A stretch of 43,117 nt of DNA from NCBI GenBank assembly GCA_900550365.1, contig URRR01000019.1, forward strand, positions 1 to 43,117, in the 5' to 3' direction. The stretch comes from an uncultured Prevotella sp. (GTDB lineage: Bacteria; Bacteroidota; Bacteroidia; Bacteroidales; Bacteroidaceae). Each line of letters starts with the position of its first letter. The stretch's first letter is position 1. Positions 16,960-25,586 of this stretch are shown here, one piece after another. Both the position numbers and the translations under genes were made by a program. Below the pieces are notes generated by a model. The model did not search any database and was not told the DNA's origin. It saw only the letters and a list, made by a program, of their open reading frames with translations.

Positions 16960-17925
16960 ATGAAAAAAATCGTTTTTTTACTTGTCGCCATGTTTGTTGG
17001 CAGCGTCTCGATGTTCGGGCAGGGAGCCAGGAACATCAAGATAAACGAAGTGCTGACAAACAATAAGGCAAATCTACAAGACGAATACGGTAACAGAGGT
17101 GCATGGGTGGAACTTGCAAACATCTCATTTACCACGTACAACGTGCGTGGAATGTACATCACCACTGACCGGCGTGTACTTGACAAGAGCCTTTCCGTAC
17201 CTGAGCGTACGGCTATGATGAGTTGCATACCCAACGGTGATAAACGCACTGCCATGGGAGCACGTGAACATCTTGTGTTCTTTCTGAACGGCAACCCGTC
17301 ACAAGGCACATTGCATCTTGATGCAAAAGCCACTCCAGGTGAGCCTTTATGGATTGCCCTCTATGACGGTAACGGTATTGACCTTATTGACTCAGTATCC
17401 ATACCTGCAATGACCGTTGACTGCTCATACGCGAGGATATCTGACGGCGCTACACAATGGGAAGTTAAACAGTCTGACAATGTTACCCCCGGAATAGAGA
17501 ACCAGACACATGTCAGTGAGACAAAGATTGCCAAAATCAAACGTGAAGACCCTTACGGTATCGGTATTACAGTATTGTCAATGGGCATAGTATTCTTCTG
17601 CCTTGCATTGCTTTATGTCTTCTTCCGCGTGCTCGGCCTGTTCATGGCACATAAACAGACACTGAAGAAAGCAGGAAAGATACAGCCTATAAAAGCAGCC
17701 GTCAAGACAGGAGAGAAACTTGCCGAGACTGGGCATAAGACAAAAGTTATCCTAAAAGACGGCTTACAGTCAGGAGGCATTGACAAAGAGATATACATAG
17801 CGGTCATAGCAATGGCCCTGAAACAATATGAAGACGATGTACATGACATTGAAAGCAACATCATCACAATCAAGCCTCACCATACAAACTGGAACATTTA
17901 TCCTGAAGAAACTATAATTCCATAA
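16960..17925 (+). CDS. OadG-like decarboxylase gamma subunit with N-terminal lamin-tail-like domain
   Basis: The 321-residue protein starts with a signal peptide (MKKIVFLLVAMFVGSVSMFG). About 130 residues follow that resemble a lamin-tail domain (IKINEVLTNN ... GAWVELANIS ... VRGMYITTD). Then comes one membrane helix (about residues 190-215, GITVLSMGIVFFCLALLYVF) and a cytosolic tail with KIQPIKAAVKTGEKL. The helix plus tail fit OadG, the small anchor subunit of Na+-pumping decarboxylases. The gene is followed by a biotin carrier and OadB, which supports the call. Ordinary OadG is under 100 residues, so the N-terminal domain is an addition facing the periplasm. Confidence 0.75.
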   Translation: MKKIVFLLVAMFVGSVSMFGQGARNIKINEVLTNNKANLQDEYGNRGAWVELANISFTTYNVRGMYITTDRRVLDKSLSVPERTAMMSCIPNGDKRTAMGAREHLVFFLNGNPSQGTLHLDAKATPGEPLWIALYDGNGIDLIDSVSIPAMTVDCSYARISDGATQWEVKQSDNVTPGIENQTHVSETKIAKIKREDPYGIGITVLSMGIVFFCLALLYVFFRVLGLFMAHKQTLKKAGKIQPIKAAVKTGEKLAETGHKTKVILKDGLQSGGIDKEIYIAVIAMALKQYEDDVHDIESNIITIKPHHTNWNIYPEETIIP

Positions 17926-17996
17926 CGGCCTTGACCCGCGGATACAGGCCTGATTAACAGAACCATACTATCACCAAACCATTAAATAAAAACACA

Positions 17997-18443
17997 ATGA
18001 ACAAGTATCAATATAAAGTACAGGGTGTCGATTATGATGTTGAAATAATCGACGTTGAAGGTAACGTTGCTAAAGTCAGTGTGAACGGCATACAATTTGA
18101 GGTTGAGATGAAGCAGCCCATCAATCCCGCAACGGTTCCACACAGACCGGTCGTTACTCCTCCGCAACCGGCTCCCACGGCAAAAGTAGAGCCAAAAGCC
18201 GAAAAGCAAACCGCCAGCGCTCCTGCCACCGGTACAAAGATAACAGCCCCGTTACCAGGAACTATAACTGAGATAAAAGTAAAAGTTGGCGACACCGTTA
18301 AAGATGGTGACACTGTAGTAGTACTTGAGGCGATGAAGATGCAGAACAACATTGAGGCAGAAGGCAACGGCACAGTAACCGCCATACTTGTAAACAAGGG
18401 TGACACCGTAATGGAAGGCGACGCACTGATAACGATCGGCTGA
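17997..18443 (+). CDS. Biotin carboxyl carrier subunit of a Na+-pumping decarboxylase
   Basis: The 148-residue protein carries the carboxyl group between the carboxyltransferase and the membrane decarboxylase. The biotinylation lysine is K114 in EAMKMQN. The C-terminal biotinyl domain (residues about 80-148) is preceded by a flexible proline/alanine-rich linker (about 42-78), and the first 40 residues form a small beta domain. It lies 71 bp after the OadG-like gene and 124 bp before oadB. By context it most likely serves methylmalonyl-CoA decarboxylase, but an oxaloacetate or glutaconyl-CoA enzyme cannot be excluded without the carboxyltransferase gene. Confidence 0.88.
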   Translation: MNKYQYKVQGVDYDVEIIDVEGNVAKVSVNGIQFEVEMKQPINPATVPHRPVVTPPQPAPTAKVEPKAEKQTASAPATGTKITAPLPGTITEIKVKVGDTVKDGDTVVVLEAMKMQNNIEAEGNGTVTAILVNKGDTVMEGDALITIG

Positions 18444-18567
18444 CTCTTCACTGACAGCAAGCAAAACGCAAGCATGAAAAAAGAATAACCCCGCAACAAT
18501 ACAGCGGCGCAAGAAGTTTTCATGATGCTTGCCTACAAAATACTTGTCAACATTAAACAGAATAATC

Positions 18568-19725
18568 ATGGGATTCACAGATTTCATATCAAGCAACTTT
18601 ACCGAGTTCATGACATATACGGGCTTTGCCAATGCCACGACCGGTAATATAATAATGATTATAGCAGGCGCTTTCTTCATATGGCTTGCAATAAAAAAAG
18701 ACTTCGAGCCTTTACTGCTTGTACCTATCGGCCTCGGCATTATTCTCGGCAACATTCCGTTCCGGGCTGACGCGGGACTTGAGATTGGCCTTTATGAAGA
18801 CAACTCTGTACTGAACATCTTCTACCAGGGTGTACGCCAGGGCTGGTATCCGCCGCTCGTATTCCTCGGCATCGGTGCTATGACCGATTTCTCTGCGCTG
18901 ATAAGCAATCCTAAGCTGATTCTCGTAGGAGCTGCGGCACAGTTCGGCATCTTCGGTGCTTATATGATAGCTTTGGCGCTTGGCTTTGAGCCAAACCAGG
19001 CTGCAGGTATAGCAATAATCGGTGGAGCCGACGGCCCTACGGCTATATTCCTCTCGTCAAAACTCAGTCCTAACCTTATGGGTGCCATCGCCGTGTGCGC
19101 ATATTCATACATGGCCCTTGTACCTATCATCCAGCCGCCGTTGATGCGCCTGCTCACTACAAAGAAAGAGCGTCTTATCCGCATGAAGCCCGCCCGCCAG
19201 GTAAGCCAGACCGAGCGCATACTGTTCCCTATCATCGGTTTGCTGCTTACTACGTTCATTGTTCCTTCCGGTCTTCCGCTGCTCGGCATGCTCTTCTTCG
19301 GCAATCTGCTTAAAGAGTCAGGAAAGACTACCCGTCTGGCCAAGACAGCCGGAAGCGCACTTAACGATATCGTGGTCATGCTGCTCGGCCTCACCGTAGG
19401 ATGTTCAACCCAGGCCAGCGAGTTCCTTACGATGAAGACTATCTACATTTTCTTCCTCGGTTTCATGGCATTTGCCATCGCCACCGCTTCAGGTGTGCTT
19501 TTCGTTAAGTTCATGAACCTGTTCCTGCCTAAATCAAAGAAGATGAATCCGCTCATCGGTAATGCCGGCGTAAGCGCCGTTCCCATGAGTGCACGCATAT
19601 CAAACAACCTCGGTCTGGAATACGACCGCCACAACTTCCTGCTCATGCATGCAATGGGCCCCAACGTTGCGGGCGTTATCGGTTCTGCCGTGGCTGCCGG
19701 TGCATTACTCGGATTCATGTCATAA
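18568..19725 (+). CDS. Na+-pumping decarboxylase beta subunit (OadB/MmdB family)
   Basis: The 385-residue integral membrane subunit removes CO2 from carboxybiotin and exports Na+. Family hallmarks are LLVPIGLGIILGNIPF near residue 47, the IIGGADGPTAIFLSSKLSP segment (about 150-168) that holds the key aspartate of the ion path, and GNAGVSAVPMSARISNN toward the C-terminus. The start is ATG 18568 (MGFTDFISSN); the frame opens earlier with TTG at 18529 but that stretch is not conserved-looking. It is the last gene of the three-gene cluster. A 16-bp perfect hairpin follows. Confidence 0.92.
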   Translation: MGFTDFISSNFTEFMTYTGFANATTGNIIMIIAGAFFIWLAIKKDFEPLLLVPIGLGIILGNIPFRADAGLEIGLYEDNSVLNIFYQGVRQGWYPPLVFLGIGAMTDFSALISNPKLILVGAAAQFGIFGAYMIALALGFEPNQAAGIAIIGGADGPTAIFLSSKLSPNLMGAIAVCAYSYMALVPIIQPPLMRLLTTKKERLIRMKPARQVSQTERILFPIIGLLLTTFIVPSGLPLLGMLFFGNLLKESGKTTRLAKTAGSALNDIVVMLLGLTVGCSTQASEFLTMKTIYIFFLGFMAFAIATASGVLFVKFMNLFLPKSKKMNPLIGNAGVSAVPMSARISNNLGLEYDRHNFLLMHAMGPNVAGVIGSAVAAGALLGFMS

Positions 19726-19740
19726 CATAAGCAATTCATA

Positions 19741-19810
19741 AAAGAGTTAAGAATTAAGCGTGGCGACATACCGCTTTTTAATCAGCCGCCCACATAATTC
19801 TTAACTCTTT
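19741..19810. terminator. Terminator after oadB
   Basis: A 16-bp perfect inverted repeat (19741-19756 with 19795-19810, AAAGAGTTAAGAATTA and its complement) encloses a 38-nt loop. It lies 15 bp past the oadB stop and ends in CTTTATT. Confidence 0.7.
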
Positions 19811-19836
19811 ATTCATATCATAATATCCAACTGAAA

Positions 19837-20427
19837 GTGTTTCCCAAAATAGCAATCATCCACCCTGACACGCTTGCGGCCATTGGCCTTAAGCAGATAT
19901 TACATGACGTAATGCCCATTATCGTTGTCGACACGTTCCGTTCGGTAAAAGAACTGTTTGCCGACGGTGACGCCAACGGCTATTTCCACTATTTTGCCGA
20001 AGCACGGATAATATCCGAAGACAGGGCATTTTTCGACAATAACAAGCGTAAGACAATAGTGCTAAACCCGTCAACCGACATACCACAGCCGCTGACAGGC
20101 TTCCATATCCTATGCACCACACAGCCTGAAAAACAATTAATAAAGTCGCTCCTTGCCCTTGAGCAGACAGCACATGCAGCAGGACGCAACCTGCCAAATA
20201 CCGGCAGCGAACAAGCCGGGAAGCATCTGTCAGCCCGTGAGATAGAAGTAATGAGCCTTATTGTAAAGGGATTTATCAACAAGGAAATTGCCGACAAGCT
20301 CAACATCGGACTGTCTACGGTCGTAACTCACCGCCGTAACATAATGGAAAAGCTCGGACTGAAAAGCGTATCAGCCCTTACTATTTATGCCGTCACACGC
20401 GGATATGTCAACATCAACGACATATAA
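19837..20427 (+). CDS. LuxR-type regulator with degenerate receiver domain
   Basis: The 196-residue protein ends in a clear LuxR/NarL helix-turn-helix (about residues 128-190: LSAREIEVMSLIVKGFINKE, then TVVTHRRNIMEKLGLKS). The first 100 residues look like a response-regulator receiver fold (KIAIIHPDTLAAIGLKQIL), but I see no aspartate at the usual phosphorylation position after the third strand and no acidic pair near the start. It is therefore probably an unphosphorylated or ligand-sensing variant. The start is GTG at 19837, as no upstream in-frame ATG exists. Its targets are unknown. It stands alone between oadB and the GH28 gene, with no histidine kinase nearby. Confidence 0.8.
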   Translation: MFPKIAIIHPDTLAAIGLKQILHDVMPIIVVDTFRSVKELFADGDANGYFHYFAEARIISEDRAFFDNNKRKTIVLNPSTDIPQPLTGFHILCTTQPEKQLIKSLLALEQTAHAAGRNLPNTGSEQAGKHLSAREIEVMSLIVKGFINKEIADKLNIGLSTVVTHRRNIMEKLGLKSVSALTIYAVTRGYVNINDI

Positions 20428-20432
20428 AAATC

Positions 20433-20468
20433 ATGCCGGACACTGTCATAAGCTGACAAGTCCGGCAT
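20433..20468. terminator. Bidirectional hairpin between the LuxR-type gene and the GH28 gene
   Basis: An 8-bp stem (ATGCCGGA 20433-20440 with TCCGGCAT 20461-20468) has a nested TGTCA/TGACA stem inside the loop. It lies between convergent genes, preceded by A residues on the plus strand. Confidence 0.6.
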
Positions 20469-20491
20469 CGTGTTAACTAACATCATACGTA

Positions 20492-21865
20492 TCATTTAGC
20501 CAGTGAGGGCACTCCGGCACGTCCACCGATGTGACAGTCACGCAGTTCCACGCCTTCCGTATTCTCAAAACTTACGGCATTTTCTGCCTTTCCGATTTCC
20601 ACATCATTGAAAATCACGTCACGTATAGGCTCTGCTTCAGTACCCTGAAGCACCAGTCCGGCAGCAGTAGCCCTGCGGCAATGCAGTCCGTCTATGTAGA
20701 TATGCCCTACACGTGTGTATTTATCGTTGTCAAGTCCTTCGCCGGCATACATTGATGTGGCATAAAAAAGGTCCTCGACTTCGTCAAACTCACAGTTCTT
20801 CACGTACAGATTGTTTACAAATCCGCCACGGTCAGGATTAGTCTTTATGTATATTCCGCGCTTACAATATCCGCCATAAGTACAGTTTTCAACAAATACA
20901 TTGCGCACGCCGGCCGACATCTCGCTGCCAATCACAACGGCATGAAGCCCCTTGAAACGGCAGTTACGTATCACGATGTTCTCTGACGGCGTGCCGTAGG
21001 TCCACCCGTCATTGTCGCGGCCGCTCTTTATCGCCACGTTGTCGTCACCGTTGTTGAACTCAATGTCCTCTATTAGGATATTGCGTGAGCACTCGGGGTC
21101 AATTCCGTCATTATTCACTAACTTTGCGTCATAGCGCAGTCCGCGGCAGATAATGTTCTCACTCTTTAGCAGATGTACGCACCAGAACGGGGCATTGGTT
21201 ATGAAAACGTCCTGCAAAGTAATATTCTTACACCCGTAAAACTGGATGAGCTGCGGCCTCAGCCAGTGGCCTTTGCCAAACTTACGTTCGCTTACGGGTG
21301 TGCCGTTATGGTTCATTTCACGGCTCAGCGCCTGACCGGCTTTCTGGTTTTTCTTCCACGTTGCGAACGTAGTAGCGGCGTTGCCGTCAATAACGCCCTC
21401 ACCGATTATCGACACGTCATGCAGGTTACGGCCGTAAATGAACGGACTGTAGTTATAAAGGAACGTGCCCTCCCAGCTCGTCTCCACTACGGGCAGGTAA
21501 AGTTCAGGCTCGGGCGAGAACTTTACCGTAGCCCCCTTGCGTATGTCAAGACATACGTTGCTTACGAAATGTATCGGCCCTTTAACAAGATATGTTCCTT
21601 CAGGCACAATTATACGTGCCCCGCCCATGCGTCCGGCAGCTTTCATGGCACGGTCAAAGGCACGCTTACAATCCTTCACGCCGTCACCCTTTGCACCGAA
21701 ATCAGTTATCAGCAAACTGTCTGACGGTATGTCTGCCCCGGTGATTTGCGACAGGACAGAGTCTCGTGCCGCAACACGCCGCTGCTCAATTTCTGACATA
21801 TCTGTTACCGGAAATGCCTCACTTACGCAAAAAACAGCAAGCAAGACGGATAATATGATTTTCAT
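20492..21865 (-). CDS. Glycoside hydrolase family 28 (polygalacturonase-like)
   Basis: The 457-residue protein is secreted (signal peptide MKIILSVLLAVFCVSEA) and has the right-handed beta-helix of GH28 enzymes, which cut alpha-linked galacturonan. Expected catalytic groups are present: NNDGIDP (D253/D256), GDD (residues 273-275), H308 followed by IGSEMSAG, and the RGIYIKT segment matching the RIK motif. An N-terminal pectate-lyase-like leader (TDFGAKGDGVKDCKRAFDRA) is typical. The exact substrate (homogalacturonan, rhamnogalacturonan or xylogalacturonan) cannot be read. It is downstream of the POT transporter on the same strand, separated by a hairpin. Confidence 0.88.
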   Translation of the reverse strand: MKIILSVLLAVFCVSEAFPVTDMSEIEQRRVAARDSVLSQITGADIPSDSLLITDFGAKGDGVKDCKRAFDRAMKAAGRMGGARIIVPEGTYLVKGPIHFVSNVCLDIRKGATVKFSPEPELYLPVVETSWEGTFLYNYSPFIYGRNLHDVSIIGEGVIDGNAATTFATWKKNQKAGQALSREMNHNGTPVSERKFGKGHWLRPQLIQFYGCKNITLQDVFITNAPFWCVHLLKSENIICRGLRYDAKLVNNDGIDPECSRNILIEDIEFNNGDDNVAIKSGRDNDGWTYGTPSENIVIRNCRFKGLHAVVIGSEMSAGVRNVFVENCTYGGYCKRGIYIKTNPDRGGFVNNLYVKNCEFDEVEDLFYATSMYAGEGLDNDKYTRVGHIYIDGLHCRRATAAGLVLQGTEAEPIRDVIFNDVEIGKAENAVSFENTEGVELRDCHIGGRAGVPSLAK

Positions 21866-21908
21866 TATGTCAGTAGATTAATATAATTAAGGTGGAATGT
21901 ATATTAAA

Positions 21909-21943
21909 GTTATGAGGCCTTAATAACCTTAAGACCTCATAAC
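21909..21943 (-). terminator. Hairpin after the POT transporter
   Basis: A 14-bp stem with one mismatch (21909-21922 with 21930-21943, GTTATGAGG.../...CCTCATAAC) lies 11 bp after the transporter stop on the minus strand. It is followed there by TTTAAT. The words AACCTCAT/GGTTATGA recur in the octamer arrays. Confidence 0.6.
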
Positions 21944-21954
21944 CCGTAAAAGTT

Positions 21955-23484
21955 TTATTTGCAGACCTTCTCAAGTCTCTTCATTATTGAGAAGATAAAC
22001 ACAGCAGAGATGACGCAAAGGGCGACAAGAATACCCCAAACCACAACCAGAGGCAGATCGCCCCACAGTGACGAGCAGACGCTTGTCAGCTTGTTTCCTA
22101 CAGCAGTGGCTACAAACCAGCCGCCCATCATCATGCCCTTATACTTGGGAGGAGCAACCTTAGAGACAAACGAGATGCCCATGGGCGAAAGCAGCAGCTC
22201 ACCGAAAGTAAGTACCAGATAAGTAGAGATAAGCCAGTTAGGCGATACGAACGTAGCTGTTCCAGCCGTCATAGCCTGTACCTGGTCAGTAGGACACATC
22301 AGATTAAGAGAGCCTACCGTCATTATGATATAGCCGATTGCGGCGACGAGCATGCCAAGACCTATCTTGCGGGGTGCCGACGGTTCCTTGCCCTTACGTG
22401 CCAGCCAGCCGAACAAAGCGATTGACACCGGTGTCAGAGCAACAACGAAGAAGGGGTTGAACTGCTGGAAAATCTCTGCGTCAACCTTAGTGCTTTCAGG
22501 CAGACATGCGTACTTTGCGATAAGTCCTGCTATCGCAGCGACTATCACAAGACCTGAAATCAGCTTGCCGCGGCTTGTCTTGCTCTGGAACAGAGAGAAC
22601 AAAGCGTAGACAATGAAGATGACAAGTACAAGATTCCATACATCAAACATCATGCTCTCAACGCCTGTACTGCTCTTCGCCGTGTACTCGTTGGCGAAGA
22701 ACGTAAGCGTAAGACCGTTCTGATGGAAAGCCATCCAGAAGAATATAACGACGGCAAAAACGAGGCAAAGGGCTATGATGCGCGACTTTGTCTCCTGCTT
22801 TGACAGCTCTTCTACCGGCTGCTCCTCTACCTTGGCTTCAGCTTTCTTGCCGCTACCCTCGACATGGCGGAACGTGCGGCGGAAGGCATAATAAATGGCT
22901 ATTGACACTATCAGCGAGACGCAGGCTACAGCAAAAGCAAAGTGATAAGCCGTACCTTCGTCAAGGCCGAAGCGCTGCATACCCCAGTTCTTGATGCCCA
23001 CCGCAGCCGACGGAGCGAACAATGCGCCGATGTTAATGGCCATGTAGAAAATAGAGAACGCGGAGTCACGCTTTGACTCAAGCTTAGGGTCATCGTAAAG
23101 ATTGCCTACCATTACCTGCAGATTACCCTTGAAAAGTCCTGTGCCGCATGAGATAAGCAGCAGGGCGCCGTACATTCCAGCCATGGCCAGACCGCCGTCG
23201 CCGAGCGGAACGGACAGGAACAGGTAACCGAGGAACATGATAATGATGCCCACTGTAACCATTTTGCCGAAACCGAACTTGTCAGCCATGATGCCTCCTA
23301 CGAACGGCAGGAAGTAAACAAGAGCAAGAAACGTTGAGTAAATCTGGCCTGAAGCCTCTGCCGACAGCCCGAAATTAGACTGCAAGTACAAGACAAAGAC
23401 GGTCAACATGGTGTAGTAACCGAAGCGCTCGCCCGTATTGGCAAGAGCCAGCGCATACAAACCTTTAGGTTGTCCTTCAAACAT
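21955..23484 (-). CDS. POT/PTR-family (peptide) MFS transporter
   Basis: The 509-residue inner-membrane protein has 12 or more helices. The family's first-helix signature is ANTGERFGYYTMLTVFVLYL, followed by PFVGGIMADKFGFGKMVTVG (loop 2-3) and GTGLFKGNLQVMVGNLYDD, the PTR2 signature region. Members are proton-coupled di-/tripeptide importers. The proton-coupling motif ExxER of the family reads NxxER here. A charged cytosolic linker with EEQPVEELSKQETKS lies between the two six-helix halves (about residues 212-230). It has its own consensus promoter and a leader of about 100 nt. Confidence 0.85.
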   Translation of the reverse strand: MFEGQPKGLYALALANTGERFGYYTMLTVFVLYLQSNFGLSAEASGQIYSTFLALVYFLPFVGGIMADKFGFGKMVTVGIIIMFLGYLFLSVPLGDGGLAMAGMYGALLLISCGTGLFKGNLQVMVGNLYDDPKLESKRDSAFSIFYMAINIGALFAPSAAVGIKNWGMQRFGLDEGTAYHFAFAVACVSLIVSIAIYYAFRRTFRHVEGSGKKAEAKVEEQPVEELSKQETKSRIIALCLVFAVVIFFWMAFHQNGLTLTFFANEYTAKSSTGVESMMFDVWNLVLVIFIVYALFSLFQSKTSRGKLISGLVIVAAIAGLIAKYACLPESTKVDAEIFQQFNPFFVVALTPVSIALFGWLARKGKEPSAPRKIGLGMLVAAIGYIIMTVGSLNLMCPTDQVQAMTAGTATFVSPNWLISTYLVLTFGELLLSPMGISFVSKVAPPKYKGMMMGGWFVATAVGNKLTSVCSSLWGDLPLVVVWGILVALCVISAVFIFSIMKRLEKVCK

Positions 23485-23591
23485 AGTATTTAGTTTTTTA
23501 ATTTATTGATGTCAGGGTATTGCCGGCGCGGCGGCCAGATATCATCTGCCCGGTTGTTAACAAGTCGTCACCTGCGCCTTAGTTACAATCT

Positions 23592-23623
23592 GCAAAGTTA
23601 ATAGAAAATTTCGATTGTGCAAA
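23592..23623 (-). promoter_or_regulatory. Promoter of the POT transporter
   Basis: On the minus strand TTTG (23620-23623), 19 bp, then TAACTTTGC (23592-23600) is a full consensus match. A second overlapping -7 candidate, TATATTTGC, occupies 23619-23627. The leader would be about 100 nt. The rest of the 596-bp gap (23624-23798) shows nothing recognisable. Confidence 0.75.
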
Positions 23624-23798
23624 TATATGCTGACACATTTGCGATTATATGACTGATAATTTTACATTAAGTCAGATTTATCCGGCATAAATGCACTTAC
23701 AGATTGAAACCTGACATGGCAATACGTAAGAGTCATAATAACCATGATTTTTGATAAAATCATAAGTCGTTAATAATCAGCAAGTTACATCAGGGTCT

Positions 23799-23886
23799 GC
23801 AAAAGACGGCTTTTCGTTGTGCAAAAGGCCGTCTTTCAGGCGCCAAAAGGCCACCTTTCAGAGCGTAAGACACGGCCTTTTACAAA
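23799..23886. repeat. Array of four palindromic CAAAAGRCGG-type units
   Basis: Four imperfect 22-24-bp units follow one another. Each has a GCAAAAG start, a central GACGGC/GGCCGTC/GGCCACC core and a CTTTC/CTTTT end. Neighbouring units can pair with one another as well as fold on themselves. The array lies between the isomerase terminator and the POT promoter. A second four-unit array is at 29864-29951. Confidence 0.75.
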
Positions 23887-24034
23887 CCCGGAAAAATGAT
23901 AACGGCTGATGAGTCCACGTAAGCGGCTCTTTCAATTATGTGGTCAGATATTATTTAAAGAGGCATCAGCCTTAACGTCTGATACCGGCGGACGCGGCAA
24001 CAGCCGCATATTCAATGACTTTTTTATAAAAAAA

Positions 24035-24063
24035 CGGGCCGCCTCCCATTTGGAAGCGGCCCG
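24035..24063 (-). terminator. Terminator of the isomerase-kinase-transketolase operon
   Basis: Stem CGGGCCGC (24035-24042) with GCGGCCCG (24056-24063) is followed on the minus strand by eight T residues. This is a textbook intrinsic terminator, 17 bp after the isomerase stop. Confidence 0.9.
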
Positions 24064-24080
24064 CTGGATAAATCTGAACT

Positions 24081-25511
24081 TTATTCATGAACATACAGGT
24101 CCCAGCCGAGATAGTTGTCAACAGCCTCGCTGAGGATGTCGACAACGTCAGTACGCACCATTGCCACGTGGTGCTCGAAACCGTTCTTGCAGATAAACTT
24201 CATCAGCGTCTGCAGGTTGTCCACATGTGTAACGGCTATGCAGCCGTCCATGCCGTAGGGGTCGTTGGTAATCTTGCCCTTGCCGAGATAGCTCTTTATG
24301 CTGCCCAGGGTGTCGTCTGTCGAGATGCGGAAGTATGTGAAGTCGCCCTCTGTACACTTTCCGTAAACGGCACCGAAGGTGTTCACCTTACCGAGCGTAC
24401 GGCCGAGAACGCCGAGCGGACCAAGCTTGATGTCGTTCTTCACGAAGCTCTTGGGGAAGTTACCACAGTGCGTGCAGACGCATTTGTTGCGGTCGTCGGC
24501 GAAGTTGTTGTTCCAGTCTGACAGTGCCGCAGGCTTGCCCGCCGCAAGGCTCAGGGCATACATCGACACGGCTCCGGCCACGTCAGTCTCGCAGGCACAT
24601 GGTATCAGCTTCTCGCCCAGCATACTCATTGTCACGCAGGCAGCGCAGCCATAGTTCTGCTCCAGCGAGTCCCAGCACTGTATGGCGGTGGCGTCTACCT
24701 CGTTGGCCTCAATCCACTGCTCTACGGCAAGACCGAACTTAGCCTGCACGGCCAGCTTCTCACGGTATGCCTCAGGCACTTTGGCGTAGTCACTGATTTC
24801 CTCCATCTTGGCCTTCAGCGCCGCGGCGTCGTTGTCTATCTTGCGGGCATTGAATATAATCTCGCTCATGTCGACGGGAACTACGGTTATTCCGCTTGCC
24901 TGAAGCAGCTTCTCGCTGTAACGGCAGGTGTTGAAGCCGAGCGGGCGGGTACCTATCTGACCGATGCGGGCATGCGTAAGCTTGCGCACGACGCGGCATA
25001 TCGCGGCAAACTTGTTGATGTCTTTCATCAGCAGGTCGCTGTGTATTGAGTACGTATGGTACGTCGTGTCGGTGAACGGAATGCCGCACTGATAGAGGTT
25101 GTTGCATACGGATATCTTGCCGCAGAAGGCGTCGCGGCGGCTGTCAAGGTCAACCTTGTCGTTCTGGTCGTCGCAAGCCTGCACCAATACGGGCACGTGC
25201 AGCTCTGCACGGCTTATCGCATTGATTATTCCGACCTCAAAACCGAAGTTGGGCAACGACACTATTATGCCGTCGATTTCCTCACGGTTGGCACGGAAAA
25301 GGGCAGCACACTTCTTGCCGTCCTCCACCGTTTCCATTGAGCCTCCGGTCGGAGTGTCACACTCATCAAGTATCACGTAGCCGTAACCGGCCTTTTCAAG
25401 TTCCTCAAGGAGGGTCTTGCGCACGTCAACTGCAAGCTCTGAGTTGAAGTACGCACGGGTTCCGATAATCAGGCCAAAGGTCTCTTTGCCTGCTTGTGCT
25501 TGTTTTTTCAT
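24081..25511 (-). CDS. L-fucose/L-arabinose isomerase-family protein
   Basis: The 476-residue cytosolic protein belongs to the FucI/AraA-type aldose-ketose isomerase superfamily. It has an N-terminal Rossmann-like part (GLIIGTRAYFNSELAVDVRK) and a C-terminal FucI-like domain with conserved acidic positions in CWDSLEQNYG and ACETDVAGAVSMYAL, likely metal ligands. It is shorter than E. coli FucI (about 590 residues), so L-fucose is unlikely to be the substrate. It is last in a minus-strand operon behind an FGGY kinase and a two-subunit transketolase, which suggests it makes the ketose that the kinase phosphorylates. The substrate is unproven; D-apiose is one candidate. Confidence 0.75.
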   Translation of the reverse strand: MKKQAQAGKETFGLIIGTRAYFNSELAVDVRKTLLEELEKAGYGYVILDECDTPTGGSMETVEDGKKCAALFRANREEIDGIIVSLPNFGFEVGIINAISRAELHVPVLVQACDDQNDKVDLDSRRDAFCGKISVCNNLYQCGIPFTDTTYHTYSIHSDLLMKDINKFAAICRVVRKLTHARIGQIGTRPLGFNTCRYSEKLLQASGITVVPVDMSEIIFNARKIDNDAAALKAKMEEISDYAKVPEAYREKLAVQAKFGLAVEQWIEANEVDATAIQCWDSLEQNYGCAACVTMSMLGEKLIPCACETDVAGAVSMYALSLAAGKPAALSDWNNNFADDRNKCVCTHCGNFPKSFVKNDIKLGPLGVLGRTLGKVNTFGAVYGKCTEGDFTYFRISTDDTLGSIKSYLGKGKITNDPYGMDGCIAVTHVDNLQTLMKFICKNGFEHHVAMVRTDVVDILSEAVDNYLGWDLYVHE

Positions 25512-25586
25512 AGGGTTATCTTGTTGCTTTTAGTTATTCTTTCTGATTAGTCTTATTGCCAACGGATTGACGTCAACCTGTATTTA

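Noticed and set aside
23799..23886. Possible CRISPR array
   Set aside because: The units are palindromic and follow each other without unique spacers, and no cas genes are in the window.
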